Notes: generated by a model not told the origin, from the letters alone. Numbered from the stretch's first letter, positions 33,754-42,194 are shown. The stretch is 64,000 nucleotides of DNA from Bacillus paralicheniformis (GCF_001042485.2 NZ_LBMN02000036.1:1-64000); one strand, 5' to 3'. Program-made: numbers and translations.

Positions 33754-35112
33754 ATGAGGGAAACAAAGGATTTGCGGGAGAAAACAAGGCAGTTTTTAAC
33801 GATTTTAATTCCGATTTTGATTACGCAAGCGGGACTGTCGCTCATTACGGTTCTCGACACGGTGATGTCAGGCAAAGTCAGTGCCGCCGACCTCGCCGGC
33901 GTCGCAATCGGCTCGAGTTTGTGGACCCCGGTTTATACAGGGCTTGCCGGCATTTTGACAGCTGTAACACCGATGGTCGCCCAACTGATGGGGGCCAAGC
34001 GGCAAAAGGATGTCCCTTATACTGTTATTCAATCGATTTATGTGGCCGGAATCATCAGCATTGCCGTGATCGTCTCCGGGTACTTACTGATTGATCCGGT
34101 GCTTGAGAATCTCGATCTTGAACAGAAGGTAGCGGTCATCGCAAAGCAATATTTAATCAGCATCGGGCTCGGCATATTGCCACTGTTTGTTTACAATGTG
34201 ATGCGCTGCTTTATTGATTCACTCGGAAAAACGCGGGTGACGATGCTGGTTACGCTCTGTTCTCTGCCCATTAATTTTGTTTTGAATTATTTGTTCATTT
34301 TCGGGAACTTCGGCTTTCCAAAGCTTGGAGGAGCAGGAGCCGGTATGGCTTCCGCCATCACATATTGGTGCATTTGTCTGATCTCTTTATACATCGTCCA
34401 CAAAAAGACGCCGTTTCACCAGTTTAGGATTTTTGGAACATTCTATTCATTTTCTTTTGCTGAAAGTATGAAACTGCTGAAGATCGGCATTCCGATCGGT
34501 TTCGCCATCTTCTTTGAGACGAGTATATTCGCAGCTGTCACTTTGCTGATGAGCCATTTTGACACGGTCACGATCGCTTCCCATCAGGCGGCAATGAATT
34601 TCGCTTCGCTTCTTTACATGCTTCCATTGAGCGTATCGATGACGCTGACAATTGTCGTCGGCTTTGAGGCCGGAGCAAAACGGTTTAAAGACTCGAGAAC
34701 TTACAGCTATCTCGGCATTTCAATAGCGGTCGGTTTTTCATTATTCACCGCACTCATCATTTTACTGTTCAGAGAGCAAATTGCCGGTTTGTATGCGGCT
34801 GACCGGGATGTGCTGCTTCTGACAAAGGACTTCTTGCTGTTTGCGTTGTTTTTTCAGCTGTCAGATGCCATCGCCGCTCCGATTCAAGGAGCGCTCAGAG
34901 GATATAAAGATGTTAACTACACGCTTGTCACAGCTCTCGTCTCGTATTGGATTATCGGGCTTCCGGTCGGTTTTGTGATCGGAACGTATACTTCATTCGG
35001 AGCTTTCGGGTACTGGATCGGACTGATCACGGGGCTCGCAGCCGGTGCAGTCGGGCTGTTTTTCAGGCTCAAACGCATTCAAAACCGCTATATTCACACT
35101 CAAAGCGTGTAA
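33754..35112 (+). CDS. norM: MATE family multidrug efflux transporter
   Basis: A 452-residue protein with about 12 hydrophobic helices in the 2x6 layout of MATE transporters. Typical segments are LIPILITQAGLSLITVLDTVMSG-like residues in helix 1 (written LITQAGLSLITVLDTVMSG) and VAPMVAQL-like VTPMVAQLMGAKR after helix 2. It exports cationic drugs in exchange for sodium or protons. Position and length agree with B. subtilis YojI. GGGGAA lies before the ATG. Confidence 0.9.
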   Translation: MRETKDLREKTRQFLTILIPILITQAGLSLITVLDTVMSGKVSAADLAGVAIGSSLWTPVYTGLAGILTAVTPMVAQLMGAKRQKDVPYTVIQSIYVAGIISIAVIVSGYLLIDPVLENLDLEQKVAVIAKQYLISIGLGILPLFVYNVMRCFIDSLGKTRVTMLVTLCSLPINFVLNYLFIFGNFGFPKLGGAGAGMASAITYWCICLISLYIVHKKTPFHQFRIFGTFYSFSFAESMKLLKIGIPIGFAIFFETSIFAAVTLLMSHFDTVTIASHQAAMNFASLLYMLPLSVSMTLTIVVGFEAGAKRFKDSRTYSYLGISIAVGFSLFTALIILLFREQIAGLYAADRDVLLLTKDFLLFALFFQLSDAIAAPIQGALRGYKDVNYTLVTALVSYWIIGLPVGFVIGTYTSFGAFGYWIGLITGLAAGAVGLFFRLKRIQNRYIHTQSV

Positions 35113-35148
35113 AAAGGTGCCGGGCTCATATGCCCGACACCTTTTTTG
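35111..35148 (+). terminator. bidirectional terminator norM/bshB2
   Basis: AAAGGTGCCGGGC and GCCCGACACCTTT pair around a short loop with T runs on both strands. Confidence 0.9.
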
Positions 35149-35154
35149 ATCATT

Positions 35155-35820
35155 TTAATCATTCCATTTATAGGTCCAAAATGTTTCTTTTTCAAACCAT
35201 GTCTCAACAACCGGCTCGCCATTGGCGAGTTTTTTCTCCATTTCTTTCATAAAGCCGCCTGTTTGAGATTTATGTGCTTTGAGCGCGTTCATTTTAATAT
35301 CTGCGGCTTCTTTGATATCAAGAACGACGTCAGGTTTGCCAAGAACCTCTTCCCTGTGGTGGGTGATGGCCATGCATAAGACGCGCGGCCGGTCTTCTTT
35401 CTTTTTCCGCGATAATGCCCTGATAACCGCGGCACCGCACGCATCATGGTCAGGATGAACGCCGTGTCCCGGATAAAACGTCACAACAAGGCTCGGGTTT
35501 ACATCATCAATGACAGCCTCTATTCGCTCGGCCAGTTTTTCTTCATCCTCGAATTCGAGCGTTTTATCGCGGTATCCGAGCATGCGCAAGTCCTGTACAT
35601 CCATTTCCCTGCAGGCGTCGATCAGCTCTTGCTTTCTGAGCAGCGGAAGGGTTTCCCTGTTGGCAAAAAGCGGGTCTCCCATATTTCTTCCCATCTCGCC
35701 CAGCGTCAGGCACGCGTATGTTACAGGTATATCTTCTTTTCGGTTTAAGGCGATCAAGCCGGCGACTCCGAAAGATTCATCGTCAGGATGCGGCAAGATC
35801 ACGAGTAAATGTTTTTTCAT
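35155..35820 (-). CDS. bshB2: bacillithiol biosynthesis deacetylase BshB2
   Basis: A 221-residue zinc-dependent LmbE/PIG-L deacetylase. The N-terminal metal motif is PHPDDE, and the second site is HPDHDACG. BshB enzymes remove the acetyl group from GlcNAc-malate to give GlcN-malate, the second step of bacillithiol synthesis; BshB2 (YojG) is the second copy beside BshB1. AAGGTG lies before the ATG. It follows yojF by 16 bases in a three-gene unit. Bacillithiol links this operon to the DinB and quinone-stress genes in the window. Confidence 0.92.
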   Translation of the reverse strand: MKKHLLVILPHPDDESFGVAGLIALNRKEDIPVTYACLTLGEMGRNMGDPLFANRETLPLLRKQELIDACREMDVQDLRMLGYRDKTLEFEDEEKLAERIEAVIDDVNPSLVVTFYPGHGVHPDHDACGAAVIRALSRKKKEDRPRVLCMAITHHREEVLGKPDVVLDIKEAADIKMNALKAHKSQTGGFMKEMEKKLANGEPVVETWFEKETFWTYKWND

Positions 35821-35836
35821 CTATAACACCTTCTTT

Positions 35837-36187
35837 TTAGACTGCAAATGGCTTTTTGCTGATTTGAAGCGAAATGGCGAGTTTGCCGCCCGGCAAATAG
35901 CCGGCGAGAAGCAACCTTCCTTCATCATCAACCGTATAATCCGTCAGGCCTTCGGCGTAGATCCAGCCGTCTTCGATTTTCAAACCGGCGCGAAATGGCC
36001 CCTCGCCCGTGATTTTGGCGCGGGAGCATGTCACCTTCGCGTTTCTGATATACGCCACCACGGTCATGTTCTGCTCATCTTTATGCGCGGAATACGATCC
36101 GGTTGTCGTCTCCAAATGAATGTAAACAGGCTGGTTTAAAAATGTTTCCAAAGAAGCCTGCACATCTTCTTTTATTATTGCTTTCAT
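35837..36187 (-). CDS. yojF: YojF (DUF1806) protein
   Basis: A 116-residue soluble protein of the DUF1806 family, which always accompanies bshB2-type genes in Bacillus as far as I know. It is beta-rich (TVVAYIRNAKVTCSRAKITG, GWIYAEGLTDY). The ATG at 36187 comes one base after the stop of the upstream gene, whose last codons contain AGGGAG, so translation is coupled. Function unknown; a role in bacillithiol metabolism is inferred from its neighbour. Confidence 0.88.
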   Translation of the reverse strand: MKAIIKEDVQASLETFLNQPVYIHLETTTGSYSAHKDEQNMTVVAYIRNAKVTCSRAKITGEGPFRAGLKIEDGWIYAEGLTDYTVDDEGRLLLAGYLPGGKLAISLQISKKPFAV

Positions 36188-36188
36188 G

Positions 36189-36464
36189 TTACTCCCTGCT
36201 TTCTTCGTTTGTTAATAACTCCAATCGTTCCGTATGCCATTCAATCAGCTTGAGCTTCATATCTGGTTCCAATTGTGAATTCACAATGCGCCGGATTGAT
36301 TGATAGTATTTTTCGTGCTTCGTCTTTCTGAGCCTTGGATGGGTGCGGAGGTCGTTCAACTCATCATCAATCGCCCGATGAAGCGCCTGCCTGCCTTCTC
36401 CGTCCATCGTCCGGTTTTTCCAAAGGGTTTTATACGCCCGGAAAAGCTCTAGTTCGTCTGCCAT
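36189..36464 (-). CDS. small charged helical protein, unknown
   Basis: A 91-residue protein starting MADELELFRAYKTLWK, rich in Arg, Glu and Leu and fully helical by pattern, without cysteines or membrane segments. I chose the ATG at 36464, 10 bases after GGAGG. It is the first gene of the unit with yojF and bshB2, joined to yojF by a one-base gap. I do not recognise the family. Confidence 0.7.
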   Translation of the reverse strand: MADELELFRAYKTLWKNRTMDGEGRQALHRAIDDELNDLRTHPRLRKTKHEKYYQSIRRIVNSQLEPDMKLKLIEWHTERLELLTNEESRE

Positions 36465-36538
36465 GACGGAATAACCTCCGAATTGCTTCAATAATGTTTA
36501 ATTATACATAATCAGTGCTTATTGAAAAGAAAAAGGGC

Positions 36539-37471
36539 TTACGGATGAAAGGAATTTTTTCTTTTTAAAAATACCTTCTCCGGTTTCTTCCATTGAAATT
36601 GCGAAAGTGTAAACAAAATCAGCGCCGCCCATATGCAGGTAAACGTAAAGACCTTACTGCTGCTGAACGGTTCATGGTAGACGAACACGCCTAAGCATAA
36701 TGTAATGGTCGGAGCGATATATTGCAAAATGCCGACTTGATAAAGCGGAAGTTTTTTCGCACCTTCCGCAAATAAAAGCAGCGGAATCGCAGTTAACACT
36801 CCTGCCAAAAACAGCAGTACCATCATGCCGATGCTCCCTGAAGCGGCTTGAGCCTTTTCCGGATGGCTGAAGAACAACAGATAGATCACTGCAACCGGAG
36901 CGATCATCATCGTTTCCAGGGTAAGTCCTATGGCGCTTGAGAGCGATGTCCGCTTTTTCGCCAGTCCGTAGAGCCCGAAACTGAATGCAAGTATCAGGGC
37001 GATGTACGGCACGGAACCGTACTGGAAGGCGGAAATAAGCACGCCGAAGGCAGCGAGAAGAACTGCCGCTCCCTGCATCCGCGTCAGCTTTTCCTTTAAA
37101 AAGACAATTCCGAGCACGATCGATACGAGCGGATTGATGTAATAGCCCAGGCTCGCTTCAAGAATATAGCCGTTGCTGACAGCCCATATGTAGACATACC
37201 AATTGATCGAAATCAGAACGGACGACAAAATGAGCGGTACAAATTCCTTTCGGTTTCCCGAAAGCGCGCGAAATGCTTTAACTCCGTTTTTCCACTGCCG
37301 CAAAACGAGAAGCACGCCGCACATGAAAACAAATGACCAGATAATCCGGTGCGCCAATATATCGAGCGCAGCCGTCTGATCGAGCACTTTCCAATATAAA
37401 GGAAGGAGCCCCCACAGCAGATAAGAAAGCGCTGTGTAAATGATTCCTTTCGTTTGAGATGAATGATTCAT
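36539..37471 (-). CDS. yojE: RarD-type EamA transporter (YojE)
   Basis: A 310-residue membrane protein with ten hydrophobic helices, the DMT/EamA layout. GIIYTALSYLLWGLLPLYWK at the start and NWYVYIWAVSNGYILEASLGYYINPLVS-type residues (NGYILEASLGYYINPLVS) are the RarD signature. RarD proteins are permeases of unknown substrate, linked to chloramphenicol sensitivity in Pseudomonas. Position next to yojF matches B. subtilis YojE. It diverges from gerT. Confidence 0.88.
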   Translation of the reverse strand: MNHSSQTKGIIYTALSYLLWGLLPLYWKVLDQTAALDILAHRIIWSFVFMCGVLLVLRQWKNGVKAFRALSGNRKEFVPLILSSVLISINWYVYIWAVSNGYILEASLGYYINPLVSIVLGIVFLKEKLTRMQGAAVLLAAFGVLISAFQYGSVPYIALILAFSFGLYGLAKKRTSLSSAIGLTLETMMIAPVAVIYLLFFSHPEKAQAASGSIGMMVLLFLAGVLTAIPLLLFAEGAKKLPLYQVGILQYIAPTITLCLGVFVYHEPFSSSKVFTFTCIWAALILFTLSQFQWKKPEKVFLKRKNSFHP

Positions 37472-37552
37472 GTCTGTTTCTTTCCTTTCTTCTCATCACT
37501 TTCCGCACTTTTTTGCATATACTGTACCGTCTATGTGAAAGGAAGTGTGATC

Positions 37553-38005
37553 GTGTTTGATTGGCAACGCTTTTTTCCATTTCAGCAGTTTTCCAAGGAC
37601 GGATTAAAAAACGCTGACCCGAAAGATGTGGAGCAATATATCCACCACATGATGAAAAGCGTTTTCGGACCGGGGTATGCAGTTCAATTTCCTTTTCGTG
37701 ACCCTCTCTCAAAAGAAACACAGGCGGCAGATGAATCTGATCCGATTGATATTTTTGAAACGACAAGCCATGTATTTGTTAAAATACCGCTCACCAAAGA
37801 ACAGCTTAACCTTCTGAAAATTAAACATACTTCACAAACCCTGATCATAGAAAACTACCCTGAAAAAGGGCGGCAGGAAAAAGTCGTTCTCCCCTCTCTA
37901 GTGCGCAGAAAGGGTACGAAAGCAATATTTAAAGACGGCATTTTAGAAGTGATGTTCTTAAAAAATGAGGACTTTAACCTGTCTGAAATCGACATCACGT
38001 TTTGA
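37553..38005 (+). CDS. gerT: spore germination/coat protein GerT (HSP20-like)
   Basis: A 150-residue protein with a small heat-shock (alpha-crystallin-like) domain from about residue 55 on: IDIFETTSHVFVKIPL, then LKIKHTSQTLIIENYP, and FKDGILEVMFLK near the end. The position beside yojE agrees with B. subtilis gerT, a CotM-related spore coat component needed for efficient germination. The start is GTG at 37553, after AAAGGAAGTG; a longer frame overlaps the yojE start region. Expected to be made late in the mother cell, but no clear sigma-K promoter was identified. Confidence 0.75.
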   Translation: MFDWQRFFPFQQFSKDGLKNADPKDVEQYIHHMMKSVFGPGYAVQFPFRDPLSKETQAADESDPIDIFETTSHVFVKIPLTKEQLNLLKIKHTSQTLIIENYPEKGRQEKVVLPSLVRRKGTKAIFKDGILEVMFLKNEDFNLSEIDITF

Positions 38006-38040
38006 AAACGGCCAGCTTGGCAAAGCAGGCTGTTTTTTTT
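38005..38040 (+). terminator. terminator of gerT
   Basis: AAAACGGCC (from 38005) pairs with GGCTGTTTT, with an inner GCTT/AAGC helix, then a T run. Confidence 0.8.
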
Positions 38041-38190
38041 CTTCCTGTACCATTTTAACACTAGTCCTCAAGGATGATCACCTCATTTGCCTGACATGCG
38101 GCTGAACTTTTACATTTCGACGGTGTTAGTCATTATTCCTTAAAAAATCTCTGTAACTATTTGCTCTTTCGGCTGTTGTCAGTTAGTCCT

Positions 38191-38210
38191 TATAATGATA
38201 ATGGTTCTCA
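38191..38210 (+). promoter_or_regulatory. -10 element and Fur-box-like sequence before the expansin gene
   Basis: TATAAT at 38191-38196 runs into TGATAATGGTTCTCA at 38196-38210, which matches the 7-1-7 Fur core TGATAAT-N-ATTATCA at 12 of 14 arm positions. No good -35 is seen, so the promoter itself is uncertain. Confidence 0.4.
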
Positions 38211-38233
38211 ATTTATAAAACAGGAGGATGGAT

Positions 38234-38932
38234 ATGAAAAAGAAAATCAGCTTATTGATCACAGCCATGTTTTTGACGATCCTTTGTTTTTCACCTCAAG
38301 CTTCTGCAGCATACAACTCACTGCATAAGGGCTACGCCACTTACACGGGGTCGGGTTACTCCGGCGGTGCATTGCTTTTGGATCCTATTCCGTCCAATAT
38401 GAAGATCACCGCTTTAAATCCGACAGATATGAATTACCGCGGAGTGAAAGCAGCTCTTGCCGGTGCCTATCTGCGGGTTGAAGGGCCGAAAGGAAAAACG
38501 ACCGTCTATGTGACCGATCTGTATCCTGAAGGCGCGCCGGGAGCTCTTGACCTTTCACCGAACGCTTTTCGCCAGATCGGCGATATGAAAGACGGCAAAA
38601 TCAACATTAAATGGCGTGTAGTCAAAGCGCCGATTACCGGCAATTTCACTTACCGGATCAAAGAAGGCAGCAGCCAGTGGTGGGCGGCAATCCAAGTCAG
38701 AAATCACAAATATCCCGTCATGAAAATGGAATATTACAAAGGCGGAAAGTGGATCAATATGGAGAAAACGGACTACAACCATTTCGTCAGCACCAATCTT
38801 GGGACAAGTCCGCTTAAAGTCAGAATTACAGATATCCGAGGAAAAGTCGTAAAAGACACGATCAAAAAACTGCCGGAAAACGGGACGTCAAGCGCATATA
38901 CCGTACCTGGAAAAGTACAGTTCCCTGACTGA
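38234..38932 (+). CDS. exlX: bacterial expansin (YoaJ/EXLX1)
   Basis: A 232-residue secreted protein: signal peptide ending SPQASA-A, then expansin domain D1 (double-psi barrel, GYATYTGSGYSGGALLLDP, with the essential Asp in YVTDLYPEG) and D2 (carbohydrate-binding, EGSSQWWAAIQVRNHKYPV with the flat Trp-Trp pair). It loosens cellulose networks and binds peptidoglycan without hydrolysis and aids root colonisation. I chose the second ATG at 38234, 6 bases after GGAGG; the first ATG abuts the site. Length equals B. subtilis YoaJ, although in B. subtilis this gene lies elsewhere. Confidence 0.93.
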   Translation: MKKKISLLITAMFLTILCFSPQASAAYNSLHKGYATYTGSGYSGGALLLDPIPSNMKITALNPTDMNYRGVKAALAGAYLRVEGPKGKTTVYVTDLYPEGAPGALDLSPNAFRQIGDMKDGKINIKWRVVKAPITGNFTYRIKEGSSQWWAAIQVRNHKYPVMKMEYYKGGKWINMEKTDYNHFVSTNLGTSPLKVRITDIRGKVVKDTIKKLPENGTSSAYTVPGKVQFPD

Positions 38933-38953
38933 TCGATCCGGAAAGAATGAGAC

Positions 38954-38992
38954 GGCGGCCAAAGGCGAAAAGATTCGCAAGCTTTGGCCGCC
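38954..38992. terminator. hairpin after the expansin gene
   Basis: GGCGGCCAAAG pairs perfectly with CTTTGGCCGCC over 11 bases. No T run follows on either strand, so termination is likely but inefficient. Confidence 0.5.
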
Positions 38993-39044
38993 GCTTCATA
39001 TTGGACATCCGGCATTTAGATGCCAGCAACAATTGGCTTATTGA

Positions 39045-39335
39045 TCAATAGCCCGGTCCCGCCCCTCTGAATGGAGCTGCGCCCGGAACACCTCCGTACG
39101 GAACGGCCCCAGGAGCTGACCCATAGCCGTAATAAGGCGTGCCGCCGTAAGGTCCCGGGTATGGCGGCGGGTAAGCGTAAGGTCTTGGGTAGTTAAAAAT
39201 CGCGCTTCCGAGAAATCCGCCCAGCAATCCGCCGACAAGCGGCGCTCCAAAACCCCAGAATAACGGGAATCTGGCCGGGAATCTGGCCGGGTATCCGGCA
39301 GGACCTGATCTCGAATAAAGCATATGAGGGTTCAT
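39045..39335 (-). CDS. Pro/Gly/Tyr-rich small protein
   Basis: A 96-residue protein. After MNPHMLYSRSG comes one hydrophobic Gly-rich segment (about 27-47, GFGAPLVGGLLGGFLGSAIF) and then a tail of Pro, Tyr and Gly repeats (PYAYPPPYPGPYGG and similar). AAGGAGG lies 10 bases before the ATG. Such proteins in Bacillus are often spore-surface or membrane associated, but I do not recognise a family; function unknown. Monocistronic by position. Confidence 0.7.
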   Translation of the reverse strand: MNPHMLYSRSGPAGYPARFPARFPLFWGFGAPLVGGLLGGFLGSAIFNYPRPYAYPPPYPGPYGGTPYYGYGSAPGAVPYGGVPGAAPFRGAGPGY

Positions 39336-39400
39336 TGGCTTTTATCCTCCTTTATGTCTGCCTATAGTAAAGGTATTCATAAAGTCGGGAAACGTTTGGG

Positions 39401-40143
39401 CTATTCTTCATAAATCATTTTTTTTGTCATTCCGCCGTCCACCGTCAAGTTTGTACCGGTGACAAAGCGATTGTCCGGATCGGCCAAGTAAAAGCATGCT
39501 TTGACGATATCCTGAGGGCGGCCGACCCTGTTTGACAAATGCTGTTCGTGGTCAATAGGCCGCAGGGCAGTATCATCACCGGTTTCGATCCATCCCGGGG
39601 AAATGCTGTTGACGACGATTGAATCTTTGCTTAAAGACGCGGCCAATGCGTGAGTCAAAGCGATTAAGCCCCCTTTTGACGCGGCATAGGCTTCCGAGTC
39701 AGGCTCGGACATAAACGCCCTTGTCGAAGCGATATTGACGATGGCTCCGCCTGTTTTCGCTTCTTTCATTTTTTTGGCGGCTTCTTTTGCGCAAAGAAAC
39801 CCGCCTTTCAAATTGGTATTCAGCACATCGTCCCATTCTTCCGCCGTCAAATCATAAGGGGACTTCCAAACTGATCTGCCCGCGTTATTAATGAGCGCAG
39901 ATATCGAACGGCCGTTTCGGGAAGCTTCCTGCATCAGCTGTTTCACATCTTCTTCAGATCCCACATCACAAGCTGCAAACTGAACCCGCGCTCCGGAAGC
40001 GGTCAGCTCTTTTTCAAGCTGTTCACCCTCTTCCTTCAATCGGCGAATACGACGATAAAACCTTTTTGAGCATAGGCGGTCACAAGGTCTCTTCCGATGC
40101 CTCTGGCCCCGCCTGTAATGACGACTGTTTCTTTACTAGTCAA
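39401..40143 (-). pseudogene. short-chain dehydrogenase/reductase, frameshifted
   Basis: The intact part (39401-40039) carries the SDR core: LINNAGRSVW, the S and YxxxK region (NIASTRAF ... AYAASKGGLIALTHALAAS) and the C-terminal VDGG. The Rossmann start lies just upstream in another frame: a TTG at 40143 behind GGGAG gives MTSKETVVITGGARGIGRD ... VVFAD, then TGA. GCCGATTGAAG would read A-D-R-L-K if it were GCCGATCGATTGAAG, so loss of one 4-base CGAT unit explains the break. It starts 5 bases after the yodB stop and shares its transcript. Confidence 0.8.
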
Positions 40144-40148
40144 TCCGG

Positions 40149-40469
40149 TCAGCTCCCTTCCGGATCGCAATGATGCTCGGCCCAGGTTTGTATCTCTCTG
40201 AGGACAGGCTCTAGCGCCGTTCCCTTGTCTGTCAATTGATAGATGACTTTTACCGGCGTTTCCGGCAGCACTTGGCGCTCGATTATTTTGCAGTGTTCGA
40301 GCTCTTTTAAACGTTCAGCCAGCATTTTTTGGCTAATCATCGGTATCATTTCGGTCAAGTCTTTAAACCGTTTAGGTCCATCCAACAATACATGGATGAT
40401 CAATCCATTCCATCGTTTGCCGAGTAAAGAAAAGGCGGCTTCCATTCTAGGACACATTGTAAACCCCAA
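40149..40469 (-). CDS. yodB: redox-sensing DUF24/HxlR repressor YodB
   Basis: A 106-residue winged-helix regulator of the MarR/DUF24 group. FSLLGKRWNGLIIHVL and PMISQKMLAERLKELE are the DNA-binding core. The conserved redox Cys is C6 in GFTMCPRM. YodB represses azoR1, yodC and spx and is inactivated when quinones or diamide bridge its cysteines. I chose the TTG at 40469, 10 bases after GGAGG, which gives M-G-F-T-M-C-P and matches the N-terminus known from B. subtilis; a longer ATG frame adds ten unsupported residues. Divergent from yodC, and followed by the broken SDR gene. Confidence 0.9.
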   Translation of the reverse strand: MGFTMCPRMEAAFSLLGKRWNGLIIHVLLDGPKRFKDLTEMIPMISQKMLAERLKELEHCKIIERQVLPETPVKVIYQLTDKGTALEPVLREIQTWAEHHCDPEGS

Positions 40470-40492
40470 TTCTCTCACCCCTCCATATCCAG

Positions 40493-40521
40493 TTGACAAA
40501 TATAATGTGTGCCATTAAAAT
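40493..40521 (+). promoter_or_regulatory. sigma-A promoter of yodC
   Basis: TTGACA (40493-40498), 17-base spacer, TAAAAT (40516-40521). Confidence 0.75.
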
Positions 40522-40529
40522 ACTCAATA

Positions 40530-40544
40530 AAGTTACAAAAAGTA
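40530..40544 (+). promoter_or_regulatory. YodB operator at yodC
   Basis: The complement of this site reads TACTTTTTGTAACTT and matches the azoR box (TACTATTTGTAAGTA) at 12 of 15 positions. It lies 9 bases after the -10 element. A wider inverted repeat, ACAAAAAGT ... ACTTTTTGT (40535-40561), surrounds it. Confidence 0.65.
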
Positions 40545-40603
40545 AGTTTCTAACTTTTTGTCTGACTCTATCATAACATGTTTAGCCCAAAGGAGGAAGT
40601 CAC

Positions 40604-41224
40604 ATGTCTTCACAAGAAAACACTGCTCTCAACATTCTGGAAGAGCGTACTTCGATTAAAGAATATGACACAAGCGTTTCCATTTCCAAAGAGGAGCTGA
40701 CAAAGCTGCTGAGCGTCACAACAAAGGCTCCGTCAGCCTGGAATCTGCAGCACTGGCATTTTACAGTCTTCCACAGCCAAGAATCAAAAGATAAGCTCCT
40801 TCCGATCGCGTTCAACCAAAAACAAGTCAGCCAGGCATCTGCGGTTGTAGCCGTGCTTGGAGACTTACAAGCGAACCTGAACGGTGAAGCCGTATACGGC
40901 CCTCTGACAGAAGCAGGTTATATGACTGAAGACATTAAAAACACGCTGCTCGGACAAATCAACGGCGCTTATCAAAACAGCGGATTTGCAAGAGACGCCG
41001 CCTTTACTAACGCATCGCTCGCGGCCATGCAGCTGATGATTGCGGCTAAAGCTATGGGCTATGACACATGCGCGATGGGCGGCTTTGACAAGCAAGCGTT
41101 CGTTAAAGAATTCAACATCAATGAACGTTATGTACCGGTCATGCTGATTTCGATCGGAAAACCGGTCAAACCTGCGCACAAAAGCAATCGTTTTGATGTG
41201 TCTGACGTATCTACATGGCTGTAA
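40604..41224 (+). CDS. yodC: nitroreductase-family NAD(P)H oxidoreductase YodC
   Basis: A 206-residue FMN enzyme of the nitroreductase family. ERTSIKEYDTSVSISKEEL is the typical start with FMN-binding Arg/Ser, APSAWNLQHWHFTVF holds the second FMN contact region, and GYDTCAMGGFDK the C-terminal loop. It reduces quinones and nitro compounds and is induced by them through YodB. AAAGGAGG lies 7-8 bases before the ATG. It has its own promoter, operator and terminator. Confidence 0.92.
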   Translation: MSSQENTALNILEERTSIKEYDTSVSISKEELTKLLSVTTKAPSAWNLQHWHFTVFHSQESKDKLLPIAFNQKQVSQASAVVAVLGDLQANLNGEAVYGPLTEAGYMTEDIKNTLLGQINGAYQNSGFARDAAFTNASLAAMQLMIAAKAMGYDTCAMGGFDKQAFVKEFNINERYVPVMLISIGKPVKPAHKSNRFDVSDVSTWL

Positions 41225-41233
41225 ACACGCTAA

Positions 41234-41270
41234 AAACCTTAGTCCCCAAAAAGGACTAAGGTTTATTTTT
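41234..41270 (+). terminator. bidirectional terminator yodC/mhqD
   Basis: AAACCTTAGTCC pairs with GGACTAAGGTTT, followed by ATTTTT; the opposite strand also has a run of T. Confidence 0.9.
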
Positions 41271-41874
41271 ATGCTTTTATATGCTTTTCATACCAGATTT
41301 TCGCCTGGTCGATCTCGCTGTGTGTCAGCTGATGACCGCCGCTTTCCCAGTGAAGGAGCACTTGGGCGCCGGCGTTTGTGAAATAGCCGGCAAGCTCGCT
41401 TGATTCCTGCGGTGGGCAGAGGGGGTCTGTTTTGCCGGCTCCAATGAACACGGGCAGGCCTGTCATATCAGGGAGCTTGCGATTTCTAAACGGAACCATC
41501 GGATGATGCAAAATCGCCCCTTTCAGTACACGTTCATGACGGAACAGCAGACTTCCCGCGATATTGGCGCCGTTTGAATAACCGATTGCGACCACCCGGC
41601 TCCTGTCAAAGTGAAATTCATTTGCGGCTTCATCTAAAAACGCTTTTAATTCATCCGTCCGGTCGATCAAATCTTTCTCGTCAAACACCCCTTCTCTCAA
41701 GCGCCTGAAAAAACGGGGCATTCCGTTTTCCAGCACATTTCCCCTGACTCCGAGTAAATTTGCATCGGAATCAATCATCCTGCCGATCGGCAGAAGATCG
41801 TGTTCGTTTCCCCCTGTTCCATGCAATAACAACAGGGTGGTATCAGAATTCCCTTTCTCATATATATGATTCAT
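41269..41874 (-). CDS. mhqD: carboxylesterase/hydrolase MhqD
   Basis: A 201-residue alpha/beta hydrolase of the YpfH/phospholipase-carboxylesterase group. The oxyanion segment is LLLLHGTGGNEHDLL, the nucleophile elbow is G-Y-S-N-G (AIGYSNGANIAG), and Asp and His follow in GKTDPLCPP and SGGHQLTH. In B. subtilis MhqD belongs to the MhqR regulon for 2-methylhydroquinone and catechol resistance. GAAAGGA lies before the ATG. A MhqR-type operator is 150 bases upstream. The usual neighbour mhqE (a ring-cleaving dioxygenase) is absent here. Confidence 0.88.
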   Translation of the reverse strand: MNHIYEKGNSDTTLLLLHGTGGNEHDLLPIGRMIDSDANLLGVRGNVLENGMPRFFRRLREGVFDEKDLIDRTDELKAFLDEAANEFHFDRSRVVAIGYSNGANIAGSLLFRHERVLKGAILHHPMVPFRNRKLPDMTGLPVFIGAGKTDPLCPPQESSELAGYFTNAGAQVLLHWESGGHQLTHSEIDQAKIWYEKHIKA

Positions 41875-42025
41875 TTCCTTTCACTCCTTTTCCCATTTTG
41901 TTTCAGCGATGTCATTGCGCCGGTGCTTTCCAGCGGTTCATCAATCAAAAAGCCCCCGTTCGCCCGTCTCTTTCCCATTCTTTTACTCAGCAGTCTCCTG
42001 CATGGTGATCCTCTTCATTCTGTTT

Positions 42026-42043
42026 TATCTCGAATTCAAGATA
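42026..42043 (-). promoter_or_regulatory. MhqR operator upstream of mhqD
   Basis: TATCTCGAATTCAAGATA is nearly symmetric and matches the ATCTcGAATTcgAGAT-type box I recall for MhqR. It lies about 150 bases before mhqD, leaving a long leader that contains a short frame MQETAE with an upstream AGAGGA. Confidence 0.6.
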
Positions 42044-42194
42044 TTAATTATTGTAAAGTTATACTTTCGAATATGCAAGCCAGAACGCCTGTTTAAATAA
42101 TTTAAAAAATCACTTTTTTCTAATAATTATCTTGTGATTAAATCTGACAACTGCTATGATTATGAACATTAAAATCGCTAAAGGAGGAAAAAAG

